NCBI GenBank assembly: GCA_002336105.1
Contig: DDEQ01000034.1
Coordinates: 12,492-76,491 of the forward strand
Reading direction: 5' to 3'
Origin: Chthonomonas sp. UBA1950
GTDB lineage: Bacteria > Armatimonadota > Fimbriimonadia > Fimbriimonadales > Fimbriimonadaceae
DNA: 64,000 nucleotides
Part shown: positions 47,145 through 55,535 of the stretch, piece after piece
How positions within the stretch are numbered: the stretch's first letter is position 1
Layout: every line of letters begins with the position of its first letter
Program-made: the position numbers and the translations under genes
The notes under the pieces: model-generated
The model's database searches: none
Told to the model about the DNA's origin: nothing
What the model saw: only the letters and a program-made list of their open reading frames with translations

Positions 47145-47810
47145 ATGCTAACAGCTGTCATGGGAGTTCTACCGCTTGTTCTGAATGGCGGAGCAAAAAC
47201 ACCACAGGATATTATCGACATCCTCAAAGCCGGGAATTCGCGATTTGTTGAAGGGATTTCGGAGCATCCTCATTCAAGCGCCGAGCGTAGAAAGTCAGTC
47301 GCAGGAAAGCAAAGTCCTGATGCGGTTGTGATCACCTGTTCGGACTCAAGAGTCGTCCCTGAATTCATCTTCGACGGGGGTATCGGTGATCTCTTCGTCA
47401 TCAGGACTGCCGGAAACACAATTGGACCAAAAGAACTAGGCAGCATCGAGTATGCGGTTGAACACCTTCGGTGCAAGCTCATTGTCGTTCTCGGGCACAC
47501 CAACTGCGGCGCAGTAAAAGCGGCCTTTGACCACACTCATACATTGCCCGGCGCTATGCCATCGCTGGTGAAGCCGATTTTTCCAGCCGTTAACGCCAGT
47601 AGCACGTTTATGGGGGATAGATTGACGAATGCCGTAACTCAAAACGTCCGCATGGTTGTTGGTCGGCTCGGTACCGCAGATAAGTTGATGAAGGAAACCT
47701 ATCATGGCGGCAAAGTAACCATAGTCGGAGCCGTCTATAACCTCGAAACCGGCAAAGTCGATTGGCTACCAAAACCAGCCCCAGCGCGAGGTTTACAAGC
47801 CAGAAAGTAA
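47145..47810 (+). CDS. Beta-class carbonic anhydrase
   Basis: 221 residues. It hydrates CO2 to bicarbonate with Zn held by Cys in VVITCSDSRVVPEFIF, Asp/Arg of that motif, and HTNCGAVKAAF. GDLFVIRTAGNTI and the LGSIEYAVEHLRCKLIVVLGH block confirm the beta class. The N-terminus MLTAVMGVLPLVLNGGAKT is hydrophobic and may be a signal peptide, so a periplasmic location is possible. It follows the ArsR-ClC-DUF2156 operon at 113 nt and ends in a very strong terminator. Confidence 0.94.
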   Translation: MLTAVMGVLPLVLNGGAKTPQDIIDILKAGNSRFVEGISEHPHSSAERRKSVAGKQSPDAVVITCSDSRVVPEFIFDGGIGDLFVIRTAGNTIGPKELGSIEYAVEHLRCKLIVVLGHTNCGAVKAAFDHTHTLPGAMPSLVKPIFPAVNASSTFMGDRLTNAVTQNVRMVVGRLGTADKLMKETYHGGKVTIVGAVYNLETGKVDWLPKPAPARGLQARK

Positions 47811-47827
47811 AGCATTCACCTTCGACA

Positions 47828-47874
47828 TAGACACACCAGAGAACGATCTTCGTTCTCTGGTGTGTCTACATTTT
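47828..47874 (+). terminator. Terminator after carbonic anhydrase with 19-bp perfect stem
   Basis: The arms 47828-47846 and 47850-47868 pair perfectly over 19 bp with a 3-nt loop (TCT), followed by CATTTTTG. It is the longest perfect hairpin I see here. Confidence 0.9.
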
Positions 47875-47923
47875 TGTTGAGTTCACAGTCCCTTATCTGT
47901 CAAATTCACTGTACTAGTTTCTC

Positions 47924-48673
47924 ATGGCAGATACGATCCAACAGGTGCTAGACGATCTCACGTCAGTGATTGATGAGTGCTCGTCGTCGAAATCACAAAT
48001 CGGTTTCTTCGCCGCTTTGTATCGACGTGTGACTTTTCGCGTTCAACAAGGCATCATGGCAAATCGGTTTGCCGATGGGCCGAGAATGGAGAAGCTTGAC
48101 GTTATTTTTGCTCGCCGATTCCTCGATGCTTACAAAGGTTTTCGAGGCGGTCAAACGGACTACTGCATTTGTTGGCAGAAGGCATTCAAAATCGCTGAAT
48201 CGTCCAACCCGCTCATCCTTCAACAGCTCTTGATTGGCATGAATGTCCACATCAACCTTGATTTGGGCTTGGCAGCGGCAAGTATCTCTACACCTTCAAC
48301 AATCGACAATCTTCGAGCCGACTTCGAGCTCATCAACACTTTGCTTGCCGAAGAAATGCCCTTAGTCCGATCCGAAATAGATTCGATGTCGCCGCTGATT
48401 GGATGGCTCGACAATGTGGGAGGCGAAACGGATACTGCAGTCATCAACTTCAGCATGGAAGTTGCTCGAGCCGAAGCTTGGAACTTTGCCAAGCAGACCT
48501 GCGGTCTCGAAGCCACCCAGCTAGAATCAGTCACTGCACTCAAACGAAAATTCGTGAATCAGTTGTCGGACGACGTCGCAGCTCCTGGGGGTTGGCTTGG
48601 CTTTTGCCTTTTCGTCATTCGCCTGTTCGAAACAAAAGATACTTCTCTAGTCATCGCAAAATTGCGCGAATAA
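47924..48673 (+). CDS. DUF5995 family protein
   Basis: 249 residues. The DUF5995 pattern is visible: GFFAALYRRVTFRVQQGI, RMEKLDVIFARRFLDAYK, LLIGMNVHINLDLGLAAAS with a conserved His/Asp pair, and DFELINTLLAEEM. No signal peptide, helical throughout. The family is of unknown function. It lies after the carbonic anhydrase terminator and has a possible promoter in CTGTACTAG just before the start, so it starts a new unit. A membrane protein gene follows at 37 nt. Confidence 0.85.
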   Translation: MADTIQQVLDDLTSVIDECSSSKSQIGFFAALYRRVTFRVQQGIMANRFADGPRMEKLDVIFARRFLDAYKGFRGGQTDYCICWQKAFKIAESSNPLILQQLLIGMNVHINLDLGLAAASISTPSTIDNLRADFELINTLLAEEMPLVRSEIDSMSPLIGWLDNVGGETDTAVINFSMEVARAEAWNFAKQTCGLEATQLESVTALKRKFVNQLSDDVAAPGGWLGFCLFVIRLFETKDTSLVIAKLRE

Positions 48674-48710
48674 CTCGTGAGAGGCAGTTCACCTCATAGA
48701 AACTATTGCT

Positions 48711-49073
48711 ATGGATTGGTTTCCGTCACAACTAGAGAAGAAGTGCTTGAGCCAGCTTGACGATGTTTCCAACTGGCGGTTACTAAAGCGCGAAAAACCA
48801 TCTCCGGAGATCATTTTAGGGTGGCAACCTTTCCGACCAATCTTCCGGTTCAATTTCCTAGTCTTCTCGGTGTTGATCCTAGTGCTGACCTTAGGCTTCA
48901 CATTTGGTCTAGGCGCAACTCTGTCCGAAGTTATTCAACCCGAATCGATCATAGGCATCGGGTTATTCGTCGGTTTCTCCGGGAGTCTGATGGGCTTTAT
49001 TTCTGCTTCATTGTATCGAAGGTCTTGGAACCGACGCGCCAAATGGCTAACTAATCAGGAAGAAGTCAAGTGA
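48711..49073 (+). CDS. Small membrane protein of unknown function
   Basis: 120 residues. A charged N-terminal 42 residues (with WRLLKREKPSPEIILGWQP) precede two hydrophobic helices (FNFLVFSVLILVLTLGFTFG and SIIGIGLFVGFSGSLMGFIS) and a basic tail (RRSWNRRAK). I do not recognise the family. It lies between DUF5995 and rmuC on the same strand, with 33 nt to rmuC. Confidence 0.6.
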   Translation: MDWFPSQLEKKCLSQLDDVSNWRLLKREKPSPEIILGWQPFRPIFRFNFLVFSVLILVLTLGFTFGLGATLSEVIQPESIIGIGLFVGFSGSLMGFISASLYRRSWNRRAKWLTNQEEVK

Positions 49074-49092
49074 ATAGTTGACAAGCGTCTGG

Positions 49093-49098
49093 TAACAT
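49093..49098 (+). promoter_or_regulatory. TANNNT box (TAACAT) for rmuC
   Basis: GGTAACAT ends 8 nt before the ATG at 49107. Confidence 0.45.
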
Positions 49099-49106
49099 AG
49101 CGAATC

Positions 49107-50468
49107 ATGGATGCCGTTTATGCGGTTGTTGGTTTGCTCGTAGGAATTGCTCTGACCTTCCTTTGGAGTCGTGCCCAATTGGCAAAGCTCCAAGCGGAGT
49201 CGGCGGCAAAAGTAGCACAACTCGAAACAGAATCGGCGACAAAACTTGCCCAGGCAGCAGCCGAATCAGCAGCAAAGCTCGCTCAAGCTGAATCCGAGTC
49301 ACAAACGAAGTTAATCCAAGCCGAGTCGGCTTCGAAATCTCGAGAAGCTGCCCTCAATGCAACTTTGGAGACTCAAAAAGCGGCTTACGTGGCGCAAGAG
49401 AAGAAACTCAACGAAACCTTTACGACCCTCTCTCAGCAAGCCCTCGAACAAGCCAGCAACCAGTTTCTGAAGCTGGCGAACCAGAACTTTGAGACCGCCA
49501 AAACTGCAGCCGACGGTGACCTTAAACGACGCCAACAAGCCGTTGAAGAGCTTGTAAAACCGTTACGAGAAGAGCTTGATCGACTTGCGAAACAAAACGC
49601 TGAGATCGAACAAAAGAGATTAAGCGCCTACGACGGGATCACGGATCACCTGAAGCGTCTGATGACCGAAACCGGCCAATTGACTAACGCATTGCGTCGG
49701 CCACACACGCGCGGAAGCTGGGGTGAACTCACCTTACGTCGCGCCGCTGAGAACGCCGGGCTCGTCGAAGGTCAGGACTTCACTCTACAGACATCGACGG
49801 AGACTGACGAAGGTCGATTGCGACCCGACATGCTGGTGAATCTTCCCAACGACAGAGTCATTGTTGTCGACTGCAAAACTCCTTTGGATGCCTATCTCGA
49901 CGCTGTCGGAGCAGTTGACGAAACCGAGAAAGCACTCAAACTCAAAGCGCACGCTTCGCAAGTACGCAAACATATCCAGCAACTGAGCTCGAAGGCTTAC
50001 TGGCAACAATTTGAAACCGCGCCTGATTTCGTCGTCATGTTCGTCCCGAGTGAATCCTTGTATCAAGCCGCGATGGAGCAAGATCCTGAGCTGTTCGAAA
50101 CCGCCTTTCGGTCGCGTGTAGTCCTTGCAAACCCAATGACATTAATCGCGCTTTTGCGGACGGTTGCTGCGGCGATGGAGCAGGAAAAGCTCAAGCAGAA
50201 TGCTCAAGAAATCAGCCGAACTGGCGCGCGTCTTTACGAGGGCTTGAGAACTTTCGCAACCCATGTCACAAAGGTTGGCCGACACCTCAAGCAGACAACC
50301 GAAGCTTATAACGATGCGGTCGGCTCGCTTGAACGGACTGTTTTGGTTCGTTCAAGGCAACTGAAAGAAATGGGAGCCGGTGGTGGAGACGAACCGGCGT
50401 TGCCGGACGTAGTCGAAGTCGTTCCAAGGAAGATTCAAGCCCAAGAACTGCTTGGGCTTGACGATTAA
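49107..50468 (+). CDS. rmuC: DNA recombination protein RmuC
   Basis: 453 residues. RmuC proteins limit sequence inversions and have a PD-(D/E)xK-like nuclease fold anchored by an N-terminal helix (VYAVVGLLVGIALTFLW). A long coiled coil at residues 20-190 is built of near-repeats AESAAKLAQAE. The RmuC core follows: LMTETGQLTNALRRPHTRGSWGELTLRRAAENAGL, RLRPDMLVNLPNDRVIVVDCKTPLDAYLDA and VMFVPSESLYQAAMEQDPELFE. It overlaps the convergent J-like gene by 4 nt. TAACAT lies 8 nt before the start. Confidence 0.95.
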   Translation: MDAVYAVVGLLVGIALTFLWSRAQLAKLQAESAAKVAQLETESATKLAQAAAESAAKLAQAESESQTKLIQAESASKSREAALNATLETQKAAYVAQEKKLNETFTTLSQQALEQASNQFLKLANQNFETAKTAADGDLKRRQQAVEELVKPLREELDRLAKQNAEIEQKRLSAYDGITDHLKRLMTETGQLTNALRRPHTRGSWGELTLRRAAENAGLVEGQDFTLQTSTETDEGRLRPDMLVNLPNDRVIVVDCKTPLDAYLDAVGAVDETEKALKLKAHASQVRKHIQQLSSKAYWQQFETAPDFVVMFVPSESLYQAAMEQDPELFETAFRSRVVLANPMTLIALLRTVAAAMEQEKLKQNAQEISRTGARLYEGLRTFATHVTKVGRHLKQTTEAYNDAVGSLERTVLVRSRQLKEMGAGGGDEPALPDVVEVVPRKIQAQELLGLDD

Positions 50469-50869
50469 TCTATTTCAAGCATGTAGAAACGAACAATAGT
50501 CGGGTCCATACCTTCCGTCAATCGGCTGAAAGCCCAGCGAACTCTAGACATGATTTGACCAGCTTCTTGCGCTTCCGGTGACCCCGAAGGGAAACGTGAT
50601 GGGTTGCTCAACTTAACAATGCGAACATAGGCGGCTCCGATATCGTTCAAAGATGATCCAGGCGGCACTCCGAGAATGCTCCGAGCTTGAGCGAGCGTAT
50701 CTCCGGTATTTCTAGGCTGATGAGGAACTTGGGCAGCGCTGTACGCTGGGGTTTCCACCGCCTCACCAAGTTCCCTTTCGGCGTCAGAAACTTGTACTCC
50801 TTTCATTCGCTCAACCTCCTGCCAGAAGTTGCTTCGAATCAGATCATACGCGCGCTTTGCAGTGCTCAC
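50465..50869 (-). CDS. J-domain-like protein lacking the HPD motif
   Basis: 134 residues. Residues 58-128 resemble a J domain: QARSILGVPPGSSLNDIGAA (helix I-II), YVRIVKLSNPSRFPSGSPEA and MSRVRWAFSRLTEG (helix III). The HPD tripeptide that stimulates Hsp70 is replaced by NPS at residues 89-91, so classic co-chaperone activity is unlikely. The N-terminal 50 residues are acidic and unrecognised. It converges with rmuC, overlapping by 4 nt. The J-fold is a structural guess; no DnaK is nearby. Confidence 0.65.
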   Translation of the reverse strand: MSTAKRAYDLIRSNFWQEVERMKGVQVSDAERELGEAVETPAYSAAQVPHQPRNTGDTLAQARSILGVPPGSSLNDIGAAYVRIVKLSNPSRFPSGSPEAQEAGQIMSRVRWAFSRLTEGMDPTIVRFYMLEID

Positions 50870-50948
50870 AAGATCAAGATTACAATGTGCAGTTCCAGAT
50901 CCGCCACTTAACTCGCGATTCCTTGTCCCTATAGGTCATATTTCTCTC

Positions 50949-52262
50949 ATGCCGATCACTTCGTCTCTTCTTGCGTTGGGGCTAGCTGCAACCACGATTC
51001 AGCAAGTTCAGCCGATCAATCCTGTACCGTCGGCCAGGCAGTTGGCATGGCACAAGCTTGAGAGATACGCCTTTGTTCACTTTGGCCCGAATACCTTTAC
51101 TGGCCTTGAGTGGGGGACGGGAGCTGAAAAACCCGCCGAGTTCAACCCAAAGCACCTCGATTGCAGACAGTGGGTGCGTGTGCTCAAGCATGCAGGATTT
51201 AAGGGCGTAATCATTACAGCAAAACACCATGACGGGTTCTGCCTCTGGCCGAGCGCTTACTCGTCCCACACTGTCAAGCAAAGCGAGTGGAAAGGAGGCA
51301 AAGGGGATGTACTTCGAGAGCTCTCAGACGCCTGCAAAGAAGCCAATTTCAAGATGGGTGTCTACCTCTCACCTTGGGACAGAAACCACCCGACTTACGG
51401 CACTCCCCAATATAACGACACTTTCGTTGGCATGCTGAGCGAGGTTCTAGGTAACTACGGCCCCATCTTTGAGGTTTGGTTCGATGGCGCAAACGGCGAA
51501 GGCCCCAACGGCAAACGACAGGTTTATGATTGGCCTCGATTCATCAAGACTGTCCGGAAATTTCAACCTCGCGCAGTCATTTTCAGCGATGCTGGTCCGG
51601 ACATTCGTTGGGTAGGCAACGAAGAAGGCTATGCCGGAGAGACAAACTGGGCACCTCTTCGAAGAGACGAGTTTGTACCAGGCACGGAGAAGTACAAACA
51701 ACTGACCAGCGGCCACGAGGATGGCAACTATTGGGTGCCGACAGAGTGCGACGTTTCGATCCGGCCAGGATGGTTCTGGCGCGCCTCTGAGGACTCAAAA
51801 GTCAAAACAGTCGATCAGCTTATTGATATTTACTTCGGATCTGTCGGACGGAATGGTTCCATGCTTCTCAACGTTCCACCGGACGCTAACGGCTTGATTA
51901 CGAGCTTTGACGAAACGCGCCTCAACGAGTTTAATGCCGAAATCAAACGACTGTTTTCAAACAAGCTCAAAACCAGCAAAGGGGTGGACTCGGAGTACCT
52001 GCTTGCCAAACCGTCTGAGGTGACGATCATCCAATTATGCGAAAACATTAGAGTCGGGCAACGCATTCAGAAGTTCGAGATTGAAGCGCGAATAGCAGAT
52101 AAATGGTCTACCATCGCGTCCGGTACGACAATTGGTGCAAAACGGCTGCTCAAAGTAAATACCGGAAAGATCGATGCGGTTCGCCTGAAAGTGATCGAAA
52201 CAAAAGGACCAGTTCAGATCAAATCAATCGACCTCTATGGCTTACCCAAACTTATTCGCTGA
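50949..52262 (+). CDS. Exported GH29 alpha-L-fucosidase
   Basis: 437 residues from the ATG at 50949, which gives a signal-peptide-like start (MPITSSLLALGLAATTIQQV); the longer frame from 50829 has no signal and overlaps the divergent gene. GH29 features: FVHFGPNTFTGLEWGTG, VIITAKHHDGFCLWPSAYS, GVYLSPWDRNHPTYG, FEVWFDGANGEG with the nucleophile Asp, SIRPGWFWRAS and SVGRNGSMLLNVPPD. A C-terminal beta-sandwich completes it. It removes terminal alpha-fucose from glycans outside the inner membrane. It overlaps the convergent gene at 52252 by 11 nt. Confidence 0.93.
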   Translation: MPITSSLLALGLAATTIQQVQPINPVPSARQLAWHKLERYAFVHFGPNTFTGLEWGTGAEKPAEFNPKHLDCRQWVRVLKHAGFKGVIITAKHHDGFCLWPSAYSSHTVKQSEWKGGKGDVLRELSDACKEANFKMGVYLSPWDRNHPTYGTPQYNDTFVGMLSEVLGNYGPIFEVWFDGANGEGPNGKRQVYDWPRFIKTVRKFQPRAVIFSDAGPDIRWVGNEEGYAGETNWAPLRRDEFVPGTEKYKQLTSGHEDGNYWVPTECDVSIRPGWFWRASEDSKVKTVDQLIDIYFGSVGRNGSMLLNVPPDANGLITSFDETRLNEFNAEIKRLFSNKLKTSKGVDSEYLLAKPSEVTIIQLCENIRVGQRIQKFEIEARIADKWSTIASGTTIGAKRLLKVNTGKIDAVRLKVIETKGPVQIKSIDLYGLPKLIR

Positions 52263-52926
52263 GTTGTTGCTCCGACTGGCTGGTGAAATCGTTGAGTTCT
52301 CGCAAGGCAGCAAGCCTTTCGGTCGATCCTAACAAGCCATTCATCATTCGAGATTCAGCAGTCTCGATCGCGACAACGATCTGAGCGACATAGTCGTGGT
52401 TTTGGTCGATGGCTTCCCAGTCGCGTTTGGGCATGTCTTCTTTCCTGAAAGTTGGCACTGCCGCCATCAGGGCTGCACGCATTCCAGCCTCAATACTGTT
52501 TTTTTCGTCGAGGCTCATGTAATCGGTTTCTGCATGAAGCTTAGCCAGCAAAGTAGACCGAGTAGCCGCCGCACGTTCAAGAGCAACGAGGACAGGTTCG
52601 GGCATCCTCATATATGGCGAATCGTGCGCCTGCTTCTGCAAGGGCTCCACCGCATCCATGAACCGCTTTTCGAGCCGATCCGTATCATTCTTCGGCTGAA
52701 CACCATGTCGCAAGTAGTAATGAACGGCCATCCCAATGAGTCCAGCAAACAGGAATGACATTCCCTTTATTGGGAAAGGGATTGGGAACAGAATCGCTAG
52801 AGCGACAAAAAAGACGGCGTATGGCAACCAACTTGGAACGGTTGGCGAATAGCTTGGATAGGTTGGCAACTCGTTTAGGTATGCCCTCAACAAGGGAGTA
52901 CGAACGCGCTTTGAGCTGTCTGCCAC
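52252..52926 (-). CDS. Membrane protein of unknown function
   Basis: 224 residues. Two hydrophobic helices (LPYAVFFVALAILFPIPFPI and MSFLFAGLIGMAVHYYL) lie at residues 34-72; the rest is a cytoplasmic helical domain (for example ALERAAATRSTLLAKLHAE). I do not recognise it. It converges on the fucosidase gene and is about 119 nt upstream of the divergent pruA. Confidence 0.65.
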   Translation of the reverse strand: MADSSKRVRTPLLRAYLNELPTYPSYSPTVPSWLPYAVFFVALAILFPIPFPIKGMSFLFAGLIGMAVHYYLRHGVQPKNDTDRLEKRFMDAVEPLQKQAHDSPYMRMPEPVLVALERAAATRSTLLAKLHAETDYMSLDEKNSIEAGMRAALMAAVPTFRKEDMPKRDWEAIDQNHDYVAQIVVAIETAESRMMNGLLGSTERLAALRELNDFTSQSEQQLSE

Positions 52927-53032
52927 AGCACAATTCTATTCGAATCTGAAAAACGGAAACGAGTAATCCGACCTATTGCGCTTCTCGTCTCTATTGAAAT
53001 CTCAACCTTCAACGAAAATCGCCACGCGCCGG

Positions 53033-53038
53033 TAAACT
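53033..53038 (+). promoter_or_regulatory. TANNNT box (TAAACT) for pruA
   Basis: GGTAAACT ends 7 nt before the ATG at 53046; TTCAAC lies 19 bp upstream (53008-53013). Confidence 0.45.
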
Positions 53039-53045
53039 CATAATC

Positions 53046-54677
53046 ATGCATCTCGGCTACTTTTCGTATCCCGCACCGGCTAACGAGCCCGTGCTCAACT
53101 ACGCTCCCGGTTCACCAGAACGTAAGCGCATCAAAGAGGTCCTCGCTGAACTCAAGTCTTCACAAATCGATGTACCGATGATCATCGGAGGGAAAGAGGT
53201 TCGTACAGGAAAGACAGTTGCGATGCATCCCCCTCACGAAACGGCCCATACCCTCGGCCAATATCATGTCGGAGACGAATCCCATGTTGAAGCTGCGATC
53301 AACGCCGCCCTTGAAGCCAAAGAAGCTTGGGCGAACATGCCTTGGGAAGAGCGGGCCGCCATTTTCCTAAAGGCAGCTGACCTCATTTCAACCAAGTATC
53401 GCCCCTACATGAACGGAACAACGATGCTAGGCCAGAGCAAGAGTGTTTTTCAAGCCGAAATTGACAGCGCCTGCGAGATCATTGACTTCCTTCGATGGAA
53501 CGTTCACTTCTTGAGTGAGATCTACAAGCAACAGCCCGTGAGCGGTCAGGGTATGCACAATCGACTGGAATATCGACCACTCGAAGGTTTTGTCCTTGCT
53601 GTCACCCCCTTCAATTTCACCGCAATCGGCGGAAACCTGCCGACCTCTGCCGCGATGTGTGGAAACGTGGTCATTTGGAAATGCGCGACGACTCAGGTTT
53701 ACAGCGCACAGATGTTCATGAAGATCCTGATGGAAGCAGGTCTTCCCGACGGCGTCATCAACCTTGTTTTTGCTGGTGGGGCTGCGGTCGGCAAAGTCTG
53801 TTTCGGCCACCGCGAATTTGCTGGCGTTCACTTCACGGGTTCGACCGGTGTCTTCAACGGAATGTGGAAGACCGTTGGCGAGAACATGCACCAATATCGA
53901 AGCTATCCGCGACTCGTTGGTGAAACAGGCGGAAAGGACTTTGTCATCGCCCATCCTTCGGCTAATATCGATGCCGTCGTGACTGGATTACTTCGAGGGG
54001 CGTTCGAATATCAGGGCCAAAAATGCTCTGCGGCTTCCCGAGCCTACATCCCAAGCAACATGGCTGAGGAAGTCAAGCAAAAGCTCATCGCCGGAGTGAA
54101 GTCGTTTAAGATGGGAAGTGTTGAAGACTTCTCGAATTTCGTCAATGCCGTCATCGACGAATCTAGCTTTAACAGCCTAGCGAAATACATCGACCAGGCG
54201 AAAGCAGATGCTGATGCTGACATTCTCGTCGGCGGAGGATACGACAAATCACTCGGCTACTTCATCGAACCGACCGTCATCGAAGCGAAGAATCCGAAGT
54301 ACACAACGATGTGTGAGGAGCTTTTCGGCCCAGTTCTGACCATCTATGTATATGACGAAAACAAGTTTAGTGAGACGCTCGACTTAGTTGATTCGACGTC
54401 ACCTTATGCCTTGACCGGTTCGATCTTCTCAACCGACCGAGCTGCAGTTAAGTTGGCGACATCGAAGTTGAGAAACGCCGCTGGAAACTTTTACGTAAAC
54501 GACAAGCCAACGGGTGCGGTCGTGGGACAGCAACCCTTCGGCGGAGCCCGAGCAAGCGGTACTAACGACAAGGCAGGTTCTGCGCTTAACCTTTATCGAT
54601 GGCTTAGCGCGCGAACCATCAAAGAAACCTTTAACCCGCCGACGGATTACCGCTATCCGTTCATGCAGGAAAGTTAA
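53046..54677 (+). CDS. pruA: L-glutamate gamma-semialdehyde (1-pyrroline-5-carboxylate) dehydrogenase
   Basis: 543 residues, ALDH4A1 length. It oxidises glutamate semialdehyde to glutamate in proline breakdown. It opens FSYPAPANEPVLNYAPGSPE, typical of ALDH4, then has MIIGGKEVRTGKTV, VTPFNFTAIGGNLPTSAAM, VHFTGSTGVFNGMW, catalytic Glu in VGETGGKDFVIAH, catalytic Cys in FEYQGQKCSAASRAY, and YVNDKPTGAVVGQQPFGGAR. No proline dehydrogenase (putA/prodh) gene is adjacent. TAAACT lies 7 nt before the start, suggesting a leaderless transcript; it is monocistronic with a hairpin after it. Confidence 0.96.
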   Translation: MHLGYFSYPAPANEPVLNYAPGSPERKRIKEVLAELKSSQIDVPMIIGGKEVRTGKTVAMHPPHETAHTLGQYHVGDESHVEAAINAALEAKEAWANMPWEERAAIFLKAADLISTKYRPYMNGTTMLGQSKSVFQAEIDSACEIIDFLRWNVHFLSEIYKQQPVSGQGMHNRLEYRPLEGFVLAVTPFNFTAIGGNLPTSAAMCGNVVIWKCATTQVYSAQMFMKILMEAGLPDGVINLVFAGGAAVGKVCFGHREFAGVHFTGSTGVFNGMWKTVGENMHQYRSYPRLVGETGGKDFVIAHPSANIDAVVTGLLRGAFEYQGQKCSAASRAYIPSNMAEEVKQKLIAGVKSFKMGSVEDFSNFVNAVIDESSFNSLAKYIDQAKADADADILVGGGYDKSLGYFIEPTVIEAKNPKYTTMCEELFGPVLTIYVYDENKFSETLDLVDSTSPYALTGSIFSTDRAAVKLATSKLRNAAGNFYVNDKPTGAVVGQQPFGGARASGTNDKAGSALNLYRWLSARTIKETFNPPTDYRYPFMQES

Positions 54678-54682
54678 GAGCG

Positions 54683-54717
54683 GTACTTGGGAGCCCGATA
54701 CTAGGGCTCCCAAGTAC
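54683..54717 (+). terminator. Hairpin between convergent pruA and HAD genes
   Basis: A perfect 14-bp stem (GTACTTGGGAGCCC / GGGCTCCCAAGTAC, 54683-54696 and 54704-54717) with a 7-nt loop. No T run follows on either strand, so termination would be weak or it acts as RNA stabiliser. Confidence 0.6.
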
Positions 54718-54725
54718 ATCACGCG

Positions 54726-55517
54726 TCAAAGCAATCCGCGCAAATCTGGGCTGAATCTTTGCCCTTCAGGTGCGGCCGAAGTGATGCCGGTCAACACCAT
54801 GTGTGTAGCGCACCCTGCGCGTAGTCCGCTCACGATATCTGTCTCGTACCGATCTCCGACGACGACCGTTTCGTCTTTTGAAACACCCGCTTCGCGGATT
54901 ATCTGTTCAATCATCGTTGGATTTGGCTTCCCGACAACGAAGGGTTCCATCCCCGACACAGTTTGAACCGACGCCACTAAAGAACCCGCACCTGGAACTA
55001 ACTTCCCCCCTTCAAGCGGAAATGTGGCATCCGTGTTTGTTGCCACAAACTTTGCGCCGCCAAGTAGCTGCTGAAGCGCTCCGTCGAGTAACGCGTACGT
55101 AAAAACTTGACACAACCCCACAACAACGCTTTCTGCCTGAACTGGTGGTTCCTTCTGATTAAGATTCAAATCTTGAAGACTGGGGAGTTCATTCACTACT
55201 CGAATACCTCGGTCTTCTAGAGTCGCCACCAGACCGGGCATTCCAACCACGAATGAGGACGAAACATTCTGTGATTCAAGCCATGCCGCCGTTCCTGTCG
55301 CCGACGAATGAACCTGATTAGCCTGAACCGGAAAGCCCATTTTCTGTAGCTTTTCCGTGAAATGCAATCGAGTTTGAGTGCTGTTATTGGTCAGGTAAGC
55401 GACCTGAGCGCCAGTACGAACAAGCTGTTGAACGGTCTCGACGGCGAACGGAATAGGCTCGTTTCCCCGGTACAAGGTGCCGTCCAAATCAAATATATAG
55501 AGACGCGTTCTACTCAC
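54726..55517 (-). CDS. HAD-IIA family hydrolase (NagD/PGP-like)
   Basis: 263 residues, GTG start. It carries the HAD nucleophile motif LYIFDLDGTLYRGNEPIPFA, the LTNNSTQTRLHFTEKL block of the IIA cap subclass, FVVGKPNPTMIEQII and VVVGDRYETDIVSGLRAGC for the metal-binding Asp. It dephosphorylates small phosphometabolites, for example phosphoglycolate or nucleotide monophosphates. It is 18 nt downstream of the M48 peptidase gene, with an inverted repeat over its start codon that may control translation. Confidence 0.94.
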   Translation of the reverse strand: MSRTRLYIFDLDGTLYRGNEPIPFAVETVQQLVRTGAQVAYLTNNSTQTRLHFTEKLQKMGFPVQANQVHSSATGTAAWLESQNVSSSFVVGMPGLVATLEDRGIRVVNELPSLQDLNLNQKEPPVQAESVVVGLCQVFTYALLDGALQQLLGGAKFVATNTDATFPLEGGKLVPGAGSLVASVQTVSGMEPFVVGKPNPTMIEQIIREAGVSKDETVVVGDRYETDIVSGLRAGCATHMVLTGITSAAPEGQRFSPDLRGLL

Positions 55518-55527
55518 GTCTCTATAT
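55495..55527 (-). promoter_or_regulatory. Inverted repeat over the start of the HAD gene
   Basis: Arms of 11 bp, ATATAGAGACG (55495-55505) and CGTCTCTATAT (55517-55527), match perfectly across 11 nt and straddle the GTG start at 55517. In the M48-HAD message it would form a hairpin that covers the start, a possible translational control or operator site. Confidence 0.45.
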
Positions 55528-55535
55528 TGTGAACG

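Noticed and set aside
49078..49083. TTGACA as -35 for rmuC
   Set aside because: Only 9 nt separate it from TAACAT, far from the 16-18 needed; with other spacing no -10 is present.
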